From Alitta virens (lineage: Eukaryota > Annelida > Polychaeta > Phyllodocida > Nereididae): a DNA stretch of 64,000 nt. The notes beneath the pieces were generated by a model. It worked only from the letters and a program-made list of their open reading frames with translations. It was not told the origin of the DNA and ran no database searches. Both the position numbers and the translations under genes were made by a program. Positions 37,037 through 49,428 of the stretch are shown one piece after another (position 1 is the first letter of the stretch; each line of letters opens with the position of its first letter). The stretch spans positions 53,290,329 to 53,354,328 of the forward strand of contig OW028573.1 of the NCBI GenBank assembly GCA_932294295.1. Direction: 5' to 3'.

Positions 37037-37345
37037 CAGTGGGTTGCAAAAGTATTCATCCCCTTAGATTTTGCAAGCAGATGTACAAAAGTGGCACATG
37101 CAATTAGCACAAATATTTTGGAGGTGATAATTTACCATGTTGTAAATTTTCAAGCTAATTTGCAATATTATGTAATGGAATATCGGCTCAGATTCGACTA
37201 GCTGGCTGAAAATATGAGGGACTTCAGTATAGTGCAATAACATCTTATGTTTCAAAAGCCAATCTTTTTTTTCTTTTCTTTTTTCTTGACTTTCAAAATT
37301 TAACTGTTTAATAATCAGGCAACAAACAACCTAAAGTGAAAGTTT
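37037..37345 (+). mobile_element. Solo Tc1/mariner-type terminal repeat
   Basis: CAGTGGGTTGCAAAAGTATT directly after TA is the conserved start of Tc1-like terminal repeats (known family pattern CAGTG..TTGCAAAAGTATTC). No inverted partner is present downstream, so only one end survives. The 3' limit is approximate. Confidence 0.7.
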
Positions 37346-38891
37346 CAAAAACAGAAACCTATTTATCAGAAGGAAGATATTGCCATTTTCATGAAATTAC
37401 ATGGCGTGGCAAAGCCACTTTAATTTTCAAAAAGTGCCAATGATATGGCTTATATACATGTACTTATTACCATGACAAACAATGACTAGTTGAAGAAGTT
37501 CAAGCATTTATTGCAACCGTCAGTGCAATCATTAAAATGAACAGAGAAATGAAAAGAGAAATATTTATGGTTACAATATGGCCTGACACCTGGGGTGTAT
37601 TTGGCCATAAAAGAAAAAAAGAAACATGAAAGTATATATAGCTGACATATTCCCATGCAAGCTCTAGGAGCTGAATTTGTTCAAAGAGACTTGAAAATGT
37701 CAAGGTACACTAAGGATAAAAGGAAAGGTAAAAAATATTTTGTATGGTATCTTAACATTTCCATCCTTAAAAAGCAAAGATATCACTTTATTATTTTTTT
37801 TGAGCATCCATAATGCAAAAATAGAGTGTAAATGACTCTGGGCTGTTGCATATTCATATTGATATTTTCAATAAAGAACCACGCTTAGATAGAATGCAAA
37901 CAAGGAAAACATAGACACGAAAAATTATGGAGAATGAGTGACTGGATGGCATGTACAAAATTGTACATGAGGATTGCATGTCAACAACAAACAACAATAT
38001 AGCACCAACAATATAACTGAATAAATACGTAAAACATTGGCCTCAGTAGTAATATATTTCTGATCCTTATAATTGGGAATGTTATATAATTAAAGTCTTT
38101 GATGCAACTATCTAAAATCATGATTTTATATTTACATTTCCTACACTTTATTTTGACAGGAGTCAACACCCACAGTTTTGTTTAGATCATTAACCAGAGA
38201 GAGAGTCCAGCACTATATTAAAATGTTGCATGATGGTTAGCTGCAAGTCCCGTGTCCTCAGGACAGGGTTACAACGTCCTAGATGAAAAAATATGTAATT
38301 TCAGCTTGTGTGGGAACTAGCCTTTTAATAAACGTTTGCCACACAAAATACACCTGCTCTAGATTTAGATATACCTTTTTTCTATTGTATTGCGCTCAGA
38401 TATGGTTGATTTCTTCCAAATATCATCGATTTCTGCACTATTTTTAAACTCATGTTTCCTCGATTATACATGACTGCAATGGCCGCCTAGTTCCGCAAAA
38501 ACTCACTAGAGGGCTCCGGCGACATTTAAAATTCACACAGAAAAGCGCTGCCAAATCCTCATTTCTGTAAATTTGACATTTACAATGCATAAATAACATC
38601 CACATGATTTCAATAAAAAGCAAATGGAGCAAATTATTCACCGATTTTTAATGTCAACAAAGTCTGAACAGGCTTGGTGGCGCCACTGTTATGTGACTGC
38701 TGGGGGCGTTGCAATGGAGAAAGCATGAACAAGCGAAAGTGAATTTATCAAAAGACTCTCAGTGGCTTTTTCAGTAATATCTGAGGGTGAGCTGATAGTA
38801 AACAGAGCAATCCTTGTGTGCATAATGACTAAATAAGGTATGCTAACGTGTTTATTAAGAAAAACGTGCTAATGCGATGTAGGTCGAGGGC

Positions 38892-39084
38892 GGGGGCCTA
38901 GCTCAGAGGTAGCGCTCTGGGCTTCCAACCGCTGGGTCCCGGGTTCGATTCCTGGTCGAGCCTAAGTTGGATGGCTGTTTCATCCTTCGTCTCATTGCCA
39001 TGGTCTCTGCCTGTCCTAATTAGCCCAACTGGTGCAGAATTACAGGACGTAAAGCCCTAATCCCACCACCACCACCACCACCAC
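38892..39084 (+). mobile_element. tRNA-derived SINE with (CCA)n tail and target duplication
   Basis: The tRNA-like head has an A box (TAGCTCAGAGGTAG) and a perfect B box (GGTTCGATTCC), i.e. an internal RNA polymerase III promoter. It is followed by a tRNA-unrelated body (CCTGTCCTAATTAGCCC, GGTGCAGAATTACAGGACGT) and a (CCA)n tail. GCGATGTAGGTCG before and GCAATGTAGGTCG after form a 13-bp target duplication with one mismatch. The anticodon arm does not pair, so it is not a functional tRNA gene. Confidence 0.85.
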
Positions 39085-39167
39085 GCAATGTAGGTCGGTT
39101 CTGGCTATAATGTAGGTCGGTTCTGGCTACGTGATGGTCATCCAAGACAGAGAACCTGACATATCAC

Positions 39168-39240
39168 ACCCAGATAGCATCTGACATAATTTTGCCCTAT
39201 GTGGGCGACATCGGACGCTGCCAAAGCATGTTGTCAGGGC
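39168..39240. mobile_element. Half copy of the CCCAGATAGCAT MITE
   Basis: ACCCAGATAGCATCTGACAT matches the left end of the MITEs at 6391 and 61476. The right end is lost. The flanking GTAGGTCGGTTCTGGCTA is duplicated at 39091-39130. Confidence 0.45.
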
Positions 39241-39811
39241 AGGCTTTTGAATGTTCAGTTGCTGTTTATTGGATATTTGGAATATTTTGTTCTAAACAAT
39301 GTTAAAAATACACTATGTATTATGTAGAATGTTGCAAAATTGATTGTGGTAAGATTTATTTGGTAATGTGGTACATTATGCATTCAGTGAAAATAAATGT
39401 AAAAACAGAAATGTATTTTGTTTTATTGTATATTTACTCATATATTTGACAGAACCTTTCTTGAACTAATATTTGGCGTATGAACCTTTAATTGAACTTT
39501 GTTAGGTTCCAAATAGAACCACAGGAATGTAAAATGAACTAAATAGAACCATAAATTAACCTATGAAAAGTTCTTTGAAGAACTGTTGAACAATCCAAGG
39601 GTTCTTTAAACAACCATTTGATGGGTTTGTACATGAACCACTGGGATCCATACAGAACTTTTGTCAAGAACCATTGGGTATTAAGAACCTTAATATAGAA
39701 CCTTCAGTGGTTATTTTAAAGAACCTTTGGGAAGGTATCCAAAAAAACTGTTGGAGGTTTCAAATTTATACCAGGACATAGAACCTTTAAAGATTTCATA
39801 TAGCCCCTTTA

Positions 39812-41376
39812 GTTTTTAGCTTGTACAAACCAGCATTCACCCTATAGTACATTTTTAAACATACATCCTTCAGTCTGTCCTTTAGTGTACCACATTTTTA
39901 GTTCATCCACAATGACTTCACTTACAAGGAAAAAATGTTATGCAAATAATACAAAGCAAACGTTCAATGTTCAGCTACGTTTTAATCCAGAATACCTGCG
40001 GGTGCCCCTCAAAATTTGAAGAAGTATAACGTACAATATATTTAAATTTGTAATAATACCAACCTTCAGTCCGCCTTCATTCGGTGCCAAATTGAATCCT
40101 TGTGGTGGTTTTTGACACGCGGTGTATGGTGCACGACTCAACCCAATTAAACCACAAGGATTGACCCTTTGCAAAATTATTATTTCAGAATGGATAAAAC
40201 TTAGTTTAGTTGGAACAAGCAAGGTAATTTGTGATTTTGTGATTACATCCTCAAACCCCTTCATTTTAGCCTGTCTTGCTAACTGTCAAGAAAATTTCAT
40301 AATGCCTGGAATTACGACTTCATAGGTATAGCCTCATAGTGATTAATTACTAATTTAGCTATAGCCATAACTAAGTCAAGCAGCCGTAGTCTGTCCTTTG
40401 ACTTTGTTTTCATGAATGACTTCAAAAGTCAAAAATATGTCAACGCAGCCAATTGTGATAAGATAAAGTCATGTTATTTTAACAGCTGTATAATACGAAA
40501 AGGTGCTGAGATCTCAGTGAAAACTATTTTGAACACACTGTTGGGTCTGCTGAAATGTATCTTACAATAAACTGGCAATTTAAAACTGAAGGTGCCACTT
40601 AATCACAAGTTCATAAAATGCAGATAGATCCTCGATGCAATAAAACAAGGACAATACAGCTTGTTTTACACAGAGCTAAATGTGCCCTATTGTACACAAA
40701 ATTGCCTATTTATCACAAACATGAAATTTACTAGCCTATTAAATTTTTTCTGGTGATCCCATTGTCTTCTCATGTTGTACTTCACCCAGTGCATTACAGT
40801 GGATTGCAATGAAGTGCAGCCAGCCACTTGACAAGTCTTCTGGCAGAGATTCCAAGTTACTCAGTGGTGAATGCGTGAGTTTTGGCTCTTTTCAACCAGT
40901 TTACATTAGAATGTTAAAGATGTATTCTGATCCTCATTGCGTGACTTACATTAAGATATGAAGAAAATACTGAAGTCCATAGACGTAACACAGCAACCAA
41001 ATGCGTGAGACTCACGCCGAATGCGCGAGACTTAGCATGTCTGCTCCTGGTGATGTCACAATTTACCATGCTTGAGTGGTTCCCAATCAAGCCCACAAAC
41101 AGAAATGGACTTAATTTCTTTGGTCTCAATTACAATTCTTTTGGTCTCAATTACAGCTAGTTTTTTTTTTTTACTAGTAAATGCTTGGGTGGGCATGATC
41201 GCCTATTATGCAACAGAATTCAAAACATTTTAAATACAATTATTGGTTAACTTTGCTGTTGAATAAAATGATAATTGACTAGCAATCCAACCAGTGCATT
41301 TAAAGCAGCAGATTAACAATGGTGTCATTCGACTGGGAGTTTTCCGTGAAGTAAATTTAGGCCATGCTCTCTATTA
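39812..41376. other. Non-coding, with one duplicated block
   Basis: Positions 40520-40775 share ordered blocks with 48900-49085 (AATCACAAG.TCATAAA, AAATTGCCTATTTATCACAA, TTTCTGGTGAT, ATTGTCT.CTCAT). An ATCCTTGTGGT...ACCACAAGGAT hairpin spans 40096-40164. No gene recognised. Confidence 0.55.
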
Positions 41377-43259
41377 AAGGGGGTTCTCACATAGCCGGAT
41401 TTCTCGGAGAAGTCATATTGTTCTCGTAAAATGATGTTATATTGCGCAAAATTGGGCATCCATATGGCAACCGAGGTTATCTGGAGGTTGTCGTAGAAGA
41501 ATGTGAACACACTTACTCGATTCCTTGCAGTCATCCCCGTTCAAAACTTCCGTAGAAAACTCGCAGATGATTGTTTATAGTAAGCAACCGTAGTTAAGCC
41601 GTCGTTGCCATAGAGATACTCGTAGAAGCCGGCAGGGTTAACCGTCGCACACGTGGGTATAAAGAACCCGGGGGGAGAGGTTCATGTGCGACAATTAAAC
41701 TGTCGGCTTCTAGGTGTGCACTCACGTGTATGACGGATAAGTCACTGGTTTCTACGTATAGAAAAATCAATACCTACATACGCTACGTTTGACTGTGCCA
41801 CGAGTAAGTCCCTTGCTGCTATGTTAACGACGGGTGCAGGACGGTTGCAGGGCCGGTAGGCTCGTTACGTGACCTCGGCCAGCAGTCTGAAGAATCCAGT
41901 GTTCCTGCAGCTCCTGCTAGTCCTGCCAGTTCTACTTATTATGCGCCTACCAAGTCTCCTACCAAGTCTTCTGCCAAGTCTCCTGCTAAGCCTCCTGTTA
42001 GGTCACTTGCCAAGTCTCCTGCCAGGTCTCCTGCCAGGTCTTCTGCCAAGTATCCTGTCAAGTCTTCAGCCAAGTCCACTGCCAAGTCTTTTGCCAAGTC
42101 TTCTGATGTTGACATGGATGATAGTGACAGAGATGCAGACTTTAATGCAGAGAAGGAGAAGAAAGACACCCAAGAATAAGATGATGAAAGTGATGCCAGT
42201 GAATTTCCTGCCATCCAGGCCTCCTCCACCACTGCTCCTGCATCTCAGAAGAAGCCAAGAAGAAAGACTGAGAACCTTTTTCTACCTCCCAATAATGAGC
42301 AAGACATCGCTGACTGGTACCGGGAGAATGACATATTCTATGACAGAACCAGACGTGACTACAAGGATCATCAGAGGAAGATGAGGCTCATCGATGACAA
42401 GGCACAGACCCTCAGTGTCACCTGTACTGGGCTAGAGTTGAAGACCTGGCTTGAGTCTATCAGAACCAGTGCTGGGGAGGTCATCAAGCAGGGCCCTTCT
42501 GGTACAGCCAAGAGAAATCCGACAGAGAAGGAGAAGTGGATCTCGCCAACTTTGGTTTCCTTGAGCAACACATCTCCAGGGTGCCATCTCATCAAGCTGT
42601 CAACCTAAAGATGACAGTTCCAGTGCAAGGCAGGCAGATTCTGGGTCTGAAGAACTGGGAGAAGTTGAAGAAGTTGACGTCAAGCCAAGTCCAGTCTTCC
42701 CAGTGACAACCAAGGATGGTCCCTTCAAGAAGAGGAAGAATACTGGTGATCATTCTACTGCATGTGCCATGGTTCTTTCTCTGTGGTAAAAAGGAGCAGA
42801 ATGAAGGCTACAGACAAGCAGCCACTTATTTATTCACATCTGGCCCTCCACCGTGACAGCCAGCCTTCAAATGTAGTATACGTAATTCACGTAGTTAACT
42901 CGCCAGGTCATTCCTTGTAACCTTCACAGTCGTGATTGAAACGGACTTGATACGCCCGGCACACGTACAAGCCTTCGGGTGTTATGTAGATGCCGTGGAG
43001 TCTCCTGTTGTAATGTGATTTACCTGTTGCTCACCCGGCATCAGACCGGGCATCATTCGTCGGGTTTGGTACGTATCCAACGTGTGATCCGCCGGGTGAC
43101 CGTGATTCACACCTCTCTGCCGCCAACTCAGCCGTCGCCTTAAGCCCCACCCCTTTTTGCTTCCAACAACCGTGGTGAAGTCGTCAAAATGGGGTATTAC
43201 ATAATTCTACAAGAGCAATATGGCTTCACTGGGGAAACCGGCTATGTGAGAACCCCCCT
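41377..43259 (+). mobile_element. Non-autonomous Harbinger carrying a MADF pseudogene
   Basis: Terminal inverted repeats AAGGGGGTTCTCACATAGCC (left) and GGCTATGTGAGAACCCCCCT (right) are flanked by TTA on both sides (41374-41376, 43260-43262), the target duplication expected for PIF/Harbinger. GC-rich subterminal units follow each end. The interior has a broken MADF gene, then directly a stretch resembling the far side of the transposase gene (GCAGCCACTTATTTATTCA, like 56350). The transposase gene itself is deleted. Confidence 0.85.
41823..42790 (+). pseudogene. MADF/Myb-like Harbinger accessory protein, disabled
   Basis: The frame at 41868-42176 encodes a KSPAKSPARS-type low-complexity tail. 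TAA at 42177 interrupts it, and the same frame resumes with a MADF domain (LFLPPNNEQDIADWYREND, IFYDRTRRDYKD, TGLELKTWLESIRTSAGE, GPSGTAKRNPTEKEKW). It aligns residue by residue with the gene at 52429-53993. A 1-nt deletion near 42545 and a second shift near 42605 break the C-terminus (PFKKRKN near 42730). In this family the MADF/Myb-like partner binds the transposon ends and recruits the transposase to the nucleus. No start codon is evident. It is inactive. Confidence 0.85.
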
Positions 43260-43918
43260 TTATAGTTTTGTCCATATGATCACTTGACTGTATTACATTT
43301 TACGCGCTTTTTTCTTCGAGAACATTTGTGCTTCATGAAAATTTAAATTTTTTTTGTAATCTCCAGTCAAATATACTTCGTGCTTTACGAAACGTAAGTG
43401 CTCCACGAAAAAGCCCAGTCGAATACTACCATAGATTAAGATATTTAACCTATAGGGAGGCACTCATGCATGCAAATCTGTGACGTGGCAGCGACACTTG
43501 GAATTGGACTTAAATGCAATCTGCTGTAAAGACCTGAAGTAATTTGAACTGAATTGACAATCAAGTTTTCAATGTATACAAAGACGATACTCCATCTTAT
43601 TAATTTGAGAAAAGCAGTCGTATTGACTTTATTAATGTGTAATGTATGGTATCTACCTGATAGATGGTACATAACGCTTGGAAACTTTTCCCCCGATGAT
43701 AATTGTAAGATTAAATTACTCATTGCCACCACAATGATGTCATAATGATGTCATTTTGCCTTATGAAATTCATGCCTCAAAGATACTTTTATTTTATTAG
43801 TTATAAATTTAGTTAACCAATAATTTTCTCATCCGTTTCCGGGCCATTCATCTAACTGCCAATCATAGCCCTTCCCATTCTAATCTTTTTACCATTGCTA
43901 ACAAAATTGGGTGGCTTA

Positions 43919-44385
43919 AGGGGCGTTTACATTGTTACGAGTGACCACGTATGAAATTATTATTTTTATCTTGGTCATCCTTGGCCATACGGGATTCACT
44001 CGCTGAGCGTTTTACGTGTACTCACGGTTAGAATGCTCCTCACGACCATATGTGGAGAGGGGAAAAATGTTTTCAATGTTTGAACCTTTGGTGGACGTCC
44101 CACGAGGGAATTGTGCATATTAGTTCCGTAACTTACTCGGCAGTCACTTGGCAAGTGATCACGTCCACGTATGCCTCAAAGATGCCCCTTGGATGCTTGG
44201 CGACAGACGTTCGGCGAGCGTTTGACTGACGTTTGGCCAGCGTTTGACGGACATTCAGCAAGCAATCTCACTTACGCTCGTGGGAAGAATTTATACGTGA
44301 TTAACAGAGCCACGAGTGAGCACGTTAGCCCATTTTTGCCATCCGTGGTCATACGTAGGTCTCATACGTTACTTCATGGTTCACC
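43919..44385 (+). mobile_element. TIR DNA transposon, family X, copy 2
   Basis: The left end AGGGGCGTTTACATTGTTAC follows TTA. It is collinear with 4402-4856 plus 6131-6165, which shows the uninterrupted form of the element. The right boundary near CGTGGTCATACG lacks the terminal AGGGG inverse, so it is slightly truncated. No coding capacity. Confidence 0.65.
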
Positions 44386-44739
44386 ATTTCTAAATTTAGC
44401 ATTTTCCTGGTATGATTTTAGTATGCTCCATTAAGTGTGAGTATGTCTTCGAGCATTTGTGTTTGTATTCTAATAGTATAAGTTGTCTGTTCCTTTGGGA
44501 ATACCCTGTTTCTAATGTATTCATAAGCGCATTTGCTTATCCTTGTGTATATTAATAAGAACCAGGAGCGTCCACAAGAGCAATGTGTCACGGTTTATAT
44601 GTTTGTGTGATTGAATGTATGTCCGCTGCCAATAAAGGCATAATTTATCCACACCTATCACATGTCTTGTCTTATTATTATTTAAGCGAAAAAATAAATC
44701 AGTTCAACATACTTATATATAAATCGTGAGTTATTTTAT

Positions 44740-46640
44740 TTCATGACAAGCATACGTCCACATTGAAAACTGCTAAGCTAAAATTAGAGCACCATTGAAA
44801 AGTAAAAATGAGAAAAAGCAAATAGTGCAATCACAAATATAGGGGGTCCATGGTCTAATCACAAATAGAGTTCTTATGTGAGTTTGAATGTAAATAGAGA
44901 TCAAAGGAGTGCACCTTCTATACCTGTCAAAGGTAAAGCGATATCATTCTTGGTGTACATTCGTTGGAGATTAACATCAGGTGAAATACCAACTAAACCC
45001 AGAACTGAGGCACTAACCATGTACATTGTTCACCTGTAGATCTATTTAGTTTTAAAATTTACATTTAGAAAAAGATTATTGACAATTATTTAAGCCTATG
45101 TAACATTTCAGACTGTTTTGTGTCATAAATTGTAGCAAACATCTTAAAAGTGAAGAGCATATGAAGTATGAACAGAGTCTAGTTTCTGGTGCCGTAAACT
45201 GATCCAAACTTTTTAAGCAATGGCCAGTGTGCACACATTGCACAGACTGATCATAATCAAGCAGAGAGTCGTAGTACTTGTCTTTAAAATTGACCAGATT
45301 GAGTTGAATGTCACAGCTCTCATGTGCAGTGAAATTAATTTTCTGTGGCCTGGCTCCTTTATTTTGATTTTGAAGCCTTGTTTCTCATAGGTATACCTCT
45401 GCCACTGTAATGTGGTATCACAACATAAGAGGCAAAGCATGCTGTTGTGTTGTCTATATTGGAAGTTACAATAGCACCTGATAGAAAAAAACTAAATGAT
45501 TATAATCGTGTACACATGAGCCTTGCGTATAACAGATAAAAGGTATCTTACAAACAGAATGACGGAATCTTGGAATAAAGCAAATACACAAATTACGCTG
45601 AACAATGTTACATCTGGGAACGACTACAATCATTCTCTATGGCAAGAAATAACACAATATCAACAAACAAGTCTGTTGGTGGTAAAAGAGAGAATTATGA
45701 CAGGACCTTTCTAGGATTCTAGCCAGGGGAGAAAATGGTTAGACTAAAGAAAATTGTAAAAAAACAAAACAATGCTAGCATATTTGACACTTAATCTCAG
45801 TGTAAATGTTGCTTTTCTGCGTGACGTGTCATATTGTATTCCCATGAATATTACTTAGTTTTTGCTTTATACATGTACATGAAAACACAATAGATCATGG
45901 GCCTGTGGTTCATAAAACAACATACACTGACTGTAGCATGGAAACTTAACAGTCAACTTCCAGCTGCTCTCCCTACTTTTCCTTCCTACATTAAATTTAA
46001 AAAATGTAGACTGCTGTGATAACAGATGATATGACCATACTTTAACAATAGCAAGATATTCACATAGTAATTCAAATTTTCAACAAGCATTTAATAACAT
46101 AACTAAGCCTATGTTTTTTACCACGCTGTCCACAGAAACAAACACAGTTCAGGATCCATAGCTCTTGCTGCCAGAAAATGATGTTTTGGTATATTCCAGT
46201 TTTCTGTGAAAGGCTGACATCTGAATCATGGAGCAGTCATATTTTACATTTTCTGTCTGCAAATTTGTAGAAGTTAAGGCACAATCATATATATATATAT
46301 ACCGAAAAGCCAGACTTAAATCTCTATTTAATTTGTGATAACTGGATGCCGCTTCACTTACAATTACTATTTGTATGCATCTTTAAGTATAATTTCACCC
46401 TCATTACTCTAATACGGCTTCATTCTTGTAACTTCGTCCTTCTCAAAATACATCTTGGCATACTTGCCGATATTGTACGAGTACATAGCTCACCTCATAC
46501 AACTACCATATTAAACCAACCTATTTCTGAAGGTTGTTCACACTCACTCCAATATGTAATGTGCGCTTCAAACAAGTCACAAATAGTGCCCTATGTTGGA
46601 ACGTTGCATGATCATTTGCCTCATTGACTTGGCACCTACC
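44740..46640. repeat. Duplicated non-coding segment, copy A
   Basis: Ordered blocks shared with 61660-63135: GCACCTTCTATACCTGTCAA, TTTCTGGTGCCGTAAACTGA, ATATCACAACATAAGAGGC, CAATAGCACCTGA, AGGGGAGAAAATGGTT, CATCTTGGCATACTTGC, CTATTTCTGAA. Spacing differs by insertions. No conserved reading frame. Partly shared with 47590-48320. Confidence 0.75.
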
Positions 46641-46715
46641 TGTCCTGATAAGCCCTATCTGGTGCAAAAATATGGGACGTAAAGCTCAGCTCACCCAACA
46701 ACCCCTCACCACTTA
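46620..46715 (+). mobile_element. 5'-truncated copy of the SINE
   Basis: CACCTACCTGTCCTGATAAG, CCCTATCTGGTGCA and GGGACGTAAAGCTC follow the body of the SINE at 38892-39084, ending in a degenerate CACC-rich tail. The tRNA-like head is absent. Confidence 0.75.
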
Positions 46716-47589
46716 CTGTCATTGAATATGAAGCAATGGTTAGGCTGTGATCTGCAGTAGTCTTAAAAGTTCTGGAAATTACCGTTTTTTCTCAATTACT
46801 CCAAAATACCTAACAAGTCTTTGATGAAGCCACTCGTCAAACTCATTAGATGTTCATCTATCAAGACATCAATTAAATATAACATCAATTAAATTTTGCT
46901 TACGGTTTTCTTTTGCACATATTTATAACAAGAAAACTCTCTCTTCAAAACAGAGAACATGTTTGCATTGCAGAAATATTGTTTATTTATCTATTCATGT
47001 ATTTTGGAACATATCTTACACAAAGGAATATATTGCTCAGTACAATATACGGTTTTCAGTAAAGCCTGTTCAAGGTTAAACCAATCATGTAGCTGTGCCA
47101 TCTGGTCTTTATTCCAATGTGTCACACACAACGCCTAAAATAGCTGCAGTCTGCTTAAAGTTTTGCTTGAATTTGCCAACAAATACCAATTTTCTTCCCA
47201 TGATACAGTTTGTTTGCTTAGCTAAATATATACATTATACATTATGCTGACATTTTATGCATATTTGAAAAACTATGTCTTTGTGGATGAAGCTATTTGG
47301 TGTGAATCATTTAACAATAATGATAATAATAATACTTTTTTTATTGCCATACAGTGTATATGTAAAACAATACACAGATTAAACACACTTATATATACAC
47401 ATTACCACAATTATTGTAGCATAACCTTTCTTCTTGCAGATCCCCAATGACTTGTATAATAGTAGAAAGAGGCTCATGATCTTGTTACCAACATGTGCCA
47501 TGGCCCTACTCATGAGCTGACTGAAAATGCCTTTGCCTAAATGAGACGGTATCAGAACAAAAATATGCAAAACATGGTGCTTGTTCCTC

Positions 47590-48320
47590 CTAAGTGCATG
47601 TATTATACCCTTACTGCCATTTCACTAACCACATACATAGTTCACTGTTCTGTAGACCTTTCTTAATCATATTTAGTTTTAAAATTTACATTAAAAAATA
47701 ATTTTTGATAATTATTCAAGCCAAAAGACTATTGATAATTATTTAAGCCCAACTTATACTTTTCTGTTATAACACTCCATATACTACATTGTGAGTATGG
47801 ACTCCAGGCGCAAACATCATTGTAATTTTCTACAGTTAGTGTTGGTTTGTGGGTGGCCCCTCGAAAACGATGACATATATATATTTTGTATTTGTAACAT
47901 GTTTTTTCAATAATAGTGGGCAAAATAAAATGAATCCGAATCTATTTAGGTTTATACGGCAGGTCTTTGCATACGTGATATGACTGTTTGATAAGCTGAT
48001 CAACATTGATCATTGTGAGCAGCCCACTGTGATAGCCAATGAAATCAAGCTGGAACATTACGTATACCAATGAAATTAAGCTGGATGTATGTGGTTAGTA
48101 AAATGGCAGTGAGAAGGCGCCTGTAGTTAAATACCACATTTAGTGGATGATTTGCTTACTGCTATGCATTTGACTAACTTCACACAAAGTTTCCAGTTGT
48201 GAAATTTATCCAAATCCAAGTTAATAAACGAGCACTAGCGTAGTCAGGTAGTCTATGTTACATAAACCTGTGTAATGAAGCAAAAACAAACATTTTAAAA
48301 GCTAAGAGCATATGATCAAT
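47590..48320. repeat. Duplicated non-coding segment, partial copy
   Basis: Shares TTTAGTTTTAAAATTTACAT, GATAATTATTYAAGCC and TTAAAAG..AAGAGCATATGA with 45040-45165. It is a partial third copy of the segment at 44740-46640. 48321-49200 includes the second copy (48900-49085) of the block at 40520-40775; a 116-codon + strand frame at 48442 has no known domain. Confidence 0.55.
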
Positions 48321-49204
48321 TGGAAGCCATGACATTAGGTTACAATCAATTTCAGAGAGTGTTTTGCCTGGAAATCAATCGCTCATTTCTAATACTGTGT
48401 CATCATCTCAGTTTAAGTGTGGTTTTCATTCCATTTTATAGATGAAGACCCTTCCCCCAAACCCAAATAATCAAAACGTGCATGGAAACGGTAAGAACTG
48501 TGATTATGAAATTTCGTATAAAATAGAAGCAAACTTAAAGTGGTTGCTGAGTTGTTATGGCCACATCTCATATGTTATTAATAATACAAAGAACCTTGAC
48601 CCTATAAATATTGTAATTAATAATAGTTATAAGTTTAATGATAACCTTCATCATTTCTTTACATTCCTAGTTAAGTTGTCTGTACAAAATTTAAGAATTT
48701 TTTATTGTTTATGTACTCAAGCATTCACAAAAATATCAAAAATTCGAGCTTATTCCACATTCGTGGAGATATACATAATTTTATATTATTAATAAAACAT
48801 GAGACATGAAAATATCTGCCACCAGTTTAGTGCTTGTGCATGTTCAGCTGTATTGTATATCTAATAAAGTTATGATTCTTTACAGAAAAGGCCTACACTC
48901 AGATCTGCTGAAATGTTTTCTGAAGATAAAACAGCACTTTACCTTATTTGCTCGATTGGAAACTTGCAGGTCCCAATTAATCACAAGTACATAAAATTGT
49001 ATATAAAATTGCCTATTTATCACAAGCATTAAATTTACGTGCGCATTAGATAATTTCTGGTGATGTCTAATTGTCTGCTCATTTTTTTTACCTGGGCCTA
49101 GGCCTGTATCAAGTATAGAACTATCATAGTATGTTCTATGATAGCCCAGGTATATTTACAAAATGAACGGTCTGAGAAGTGAAAATTTATAGGTAAACGC
49201 AGCA

Positions 49205-49428
49205 ATAGCGTAGGCAGCGTAGGCAGCGTAGGCAGCGTAGGCAGCGTAGGCAGCGTAGGCAGCGTAGGCAGCGTAGGCAGCGTAGGCAGCGTAGGCAGCG
49301 TAGGCAGCGTAGGCAGCGTAGGCAGCGTAGGCAGCGTAGGCAGCGTAGGCAGCGTAGGCAGCGTAGGCAGCGTAGGCAGCGTAGGCAGCGTAGGCAGCGT
49401 AGGCAGCGTAGGCAGCGTAGGCAGCGTA
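49205..49428. repeat. 9-bp minisatellite (GTAGGCAGC)n
   Basis: About 25 nearly perfect units. Frames across it give Thr-Leu-Pro or Leu-Arg-Cys tripeptide repeats and are not genes. It ends GTAAGCAAGGAGGGGG, which resembles the GTAGGCAGGGAGGGGG edge of the cargo elements at 50101 and 51780. Confidence 0.95.

Larger units (their letters stand above)
36608..39811. mobile_element. Foldback element with GGTTC-repeat arms
   Basis: The left arm (36608-36745) begins AGGGGTTCCATACGGAACC and is full of AAGGTTC units. The right arm (39470-39811) is full of the inverse GAACCTT/AGAACC and ends CATATAGCCCCTTT, the inverse of the left start. Arms are imperfect and of unequal length. The 2.7-kb interior has no gene but holds a Tc1-like end and a SINE. 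Class unassigned. Short GGTTC/GAACC foldback arrays are known in other animals, but I cannot name this family. Confidence 0.6.

Noticed and set aside
38892..38964. Functional tRNA gene
   Set aside because: A and B boxes are present, but the anticodon arm does not pair, and the sequence continues into a SINE body with tail and target duplication.
41869..42384. 171-codon Leu/Pro-rich frame
   Set aside because: Off by one from the KSPAKSPARS frame that leads into the MADF domain; the real frame is the one with the stop at 42177.
44171..44434. 87-codon frame with FGERLTDVW, resembling one at 4706-4906
   Set aside because: Both are translations of GGCGAGCGTTT-type repeats in family X; the shared peptide follows from DNA homology and the frames are not otherwise maintained.
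49205..49428. CRISPR-like array
   Set aside because: Units are 9 bp with no spacers, and the sequence is animal-type.
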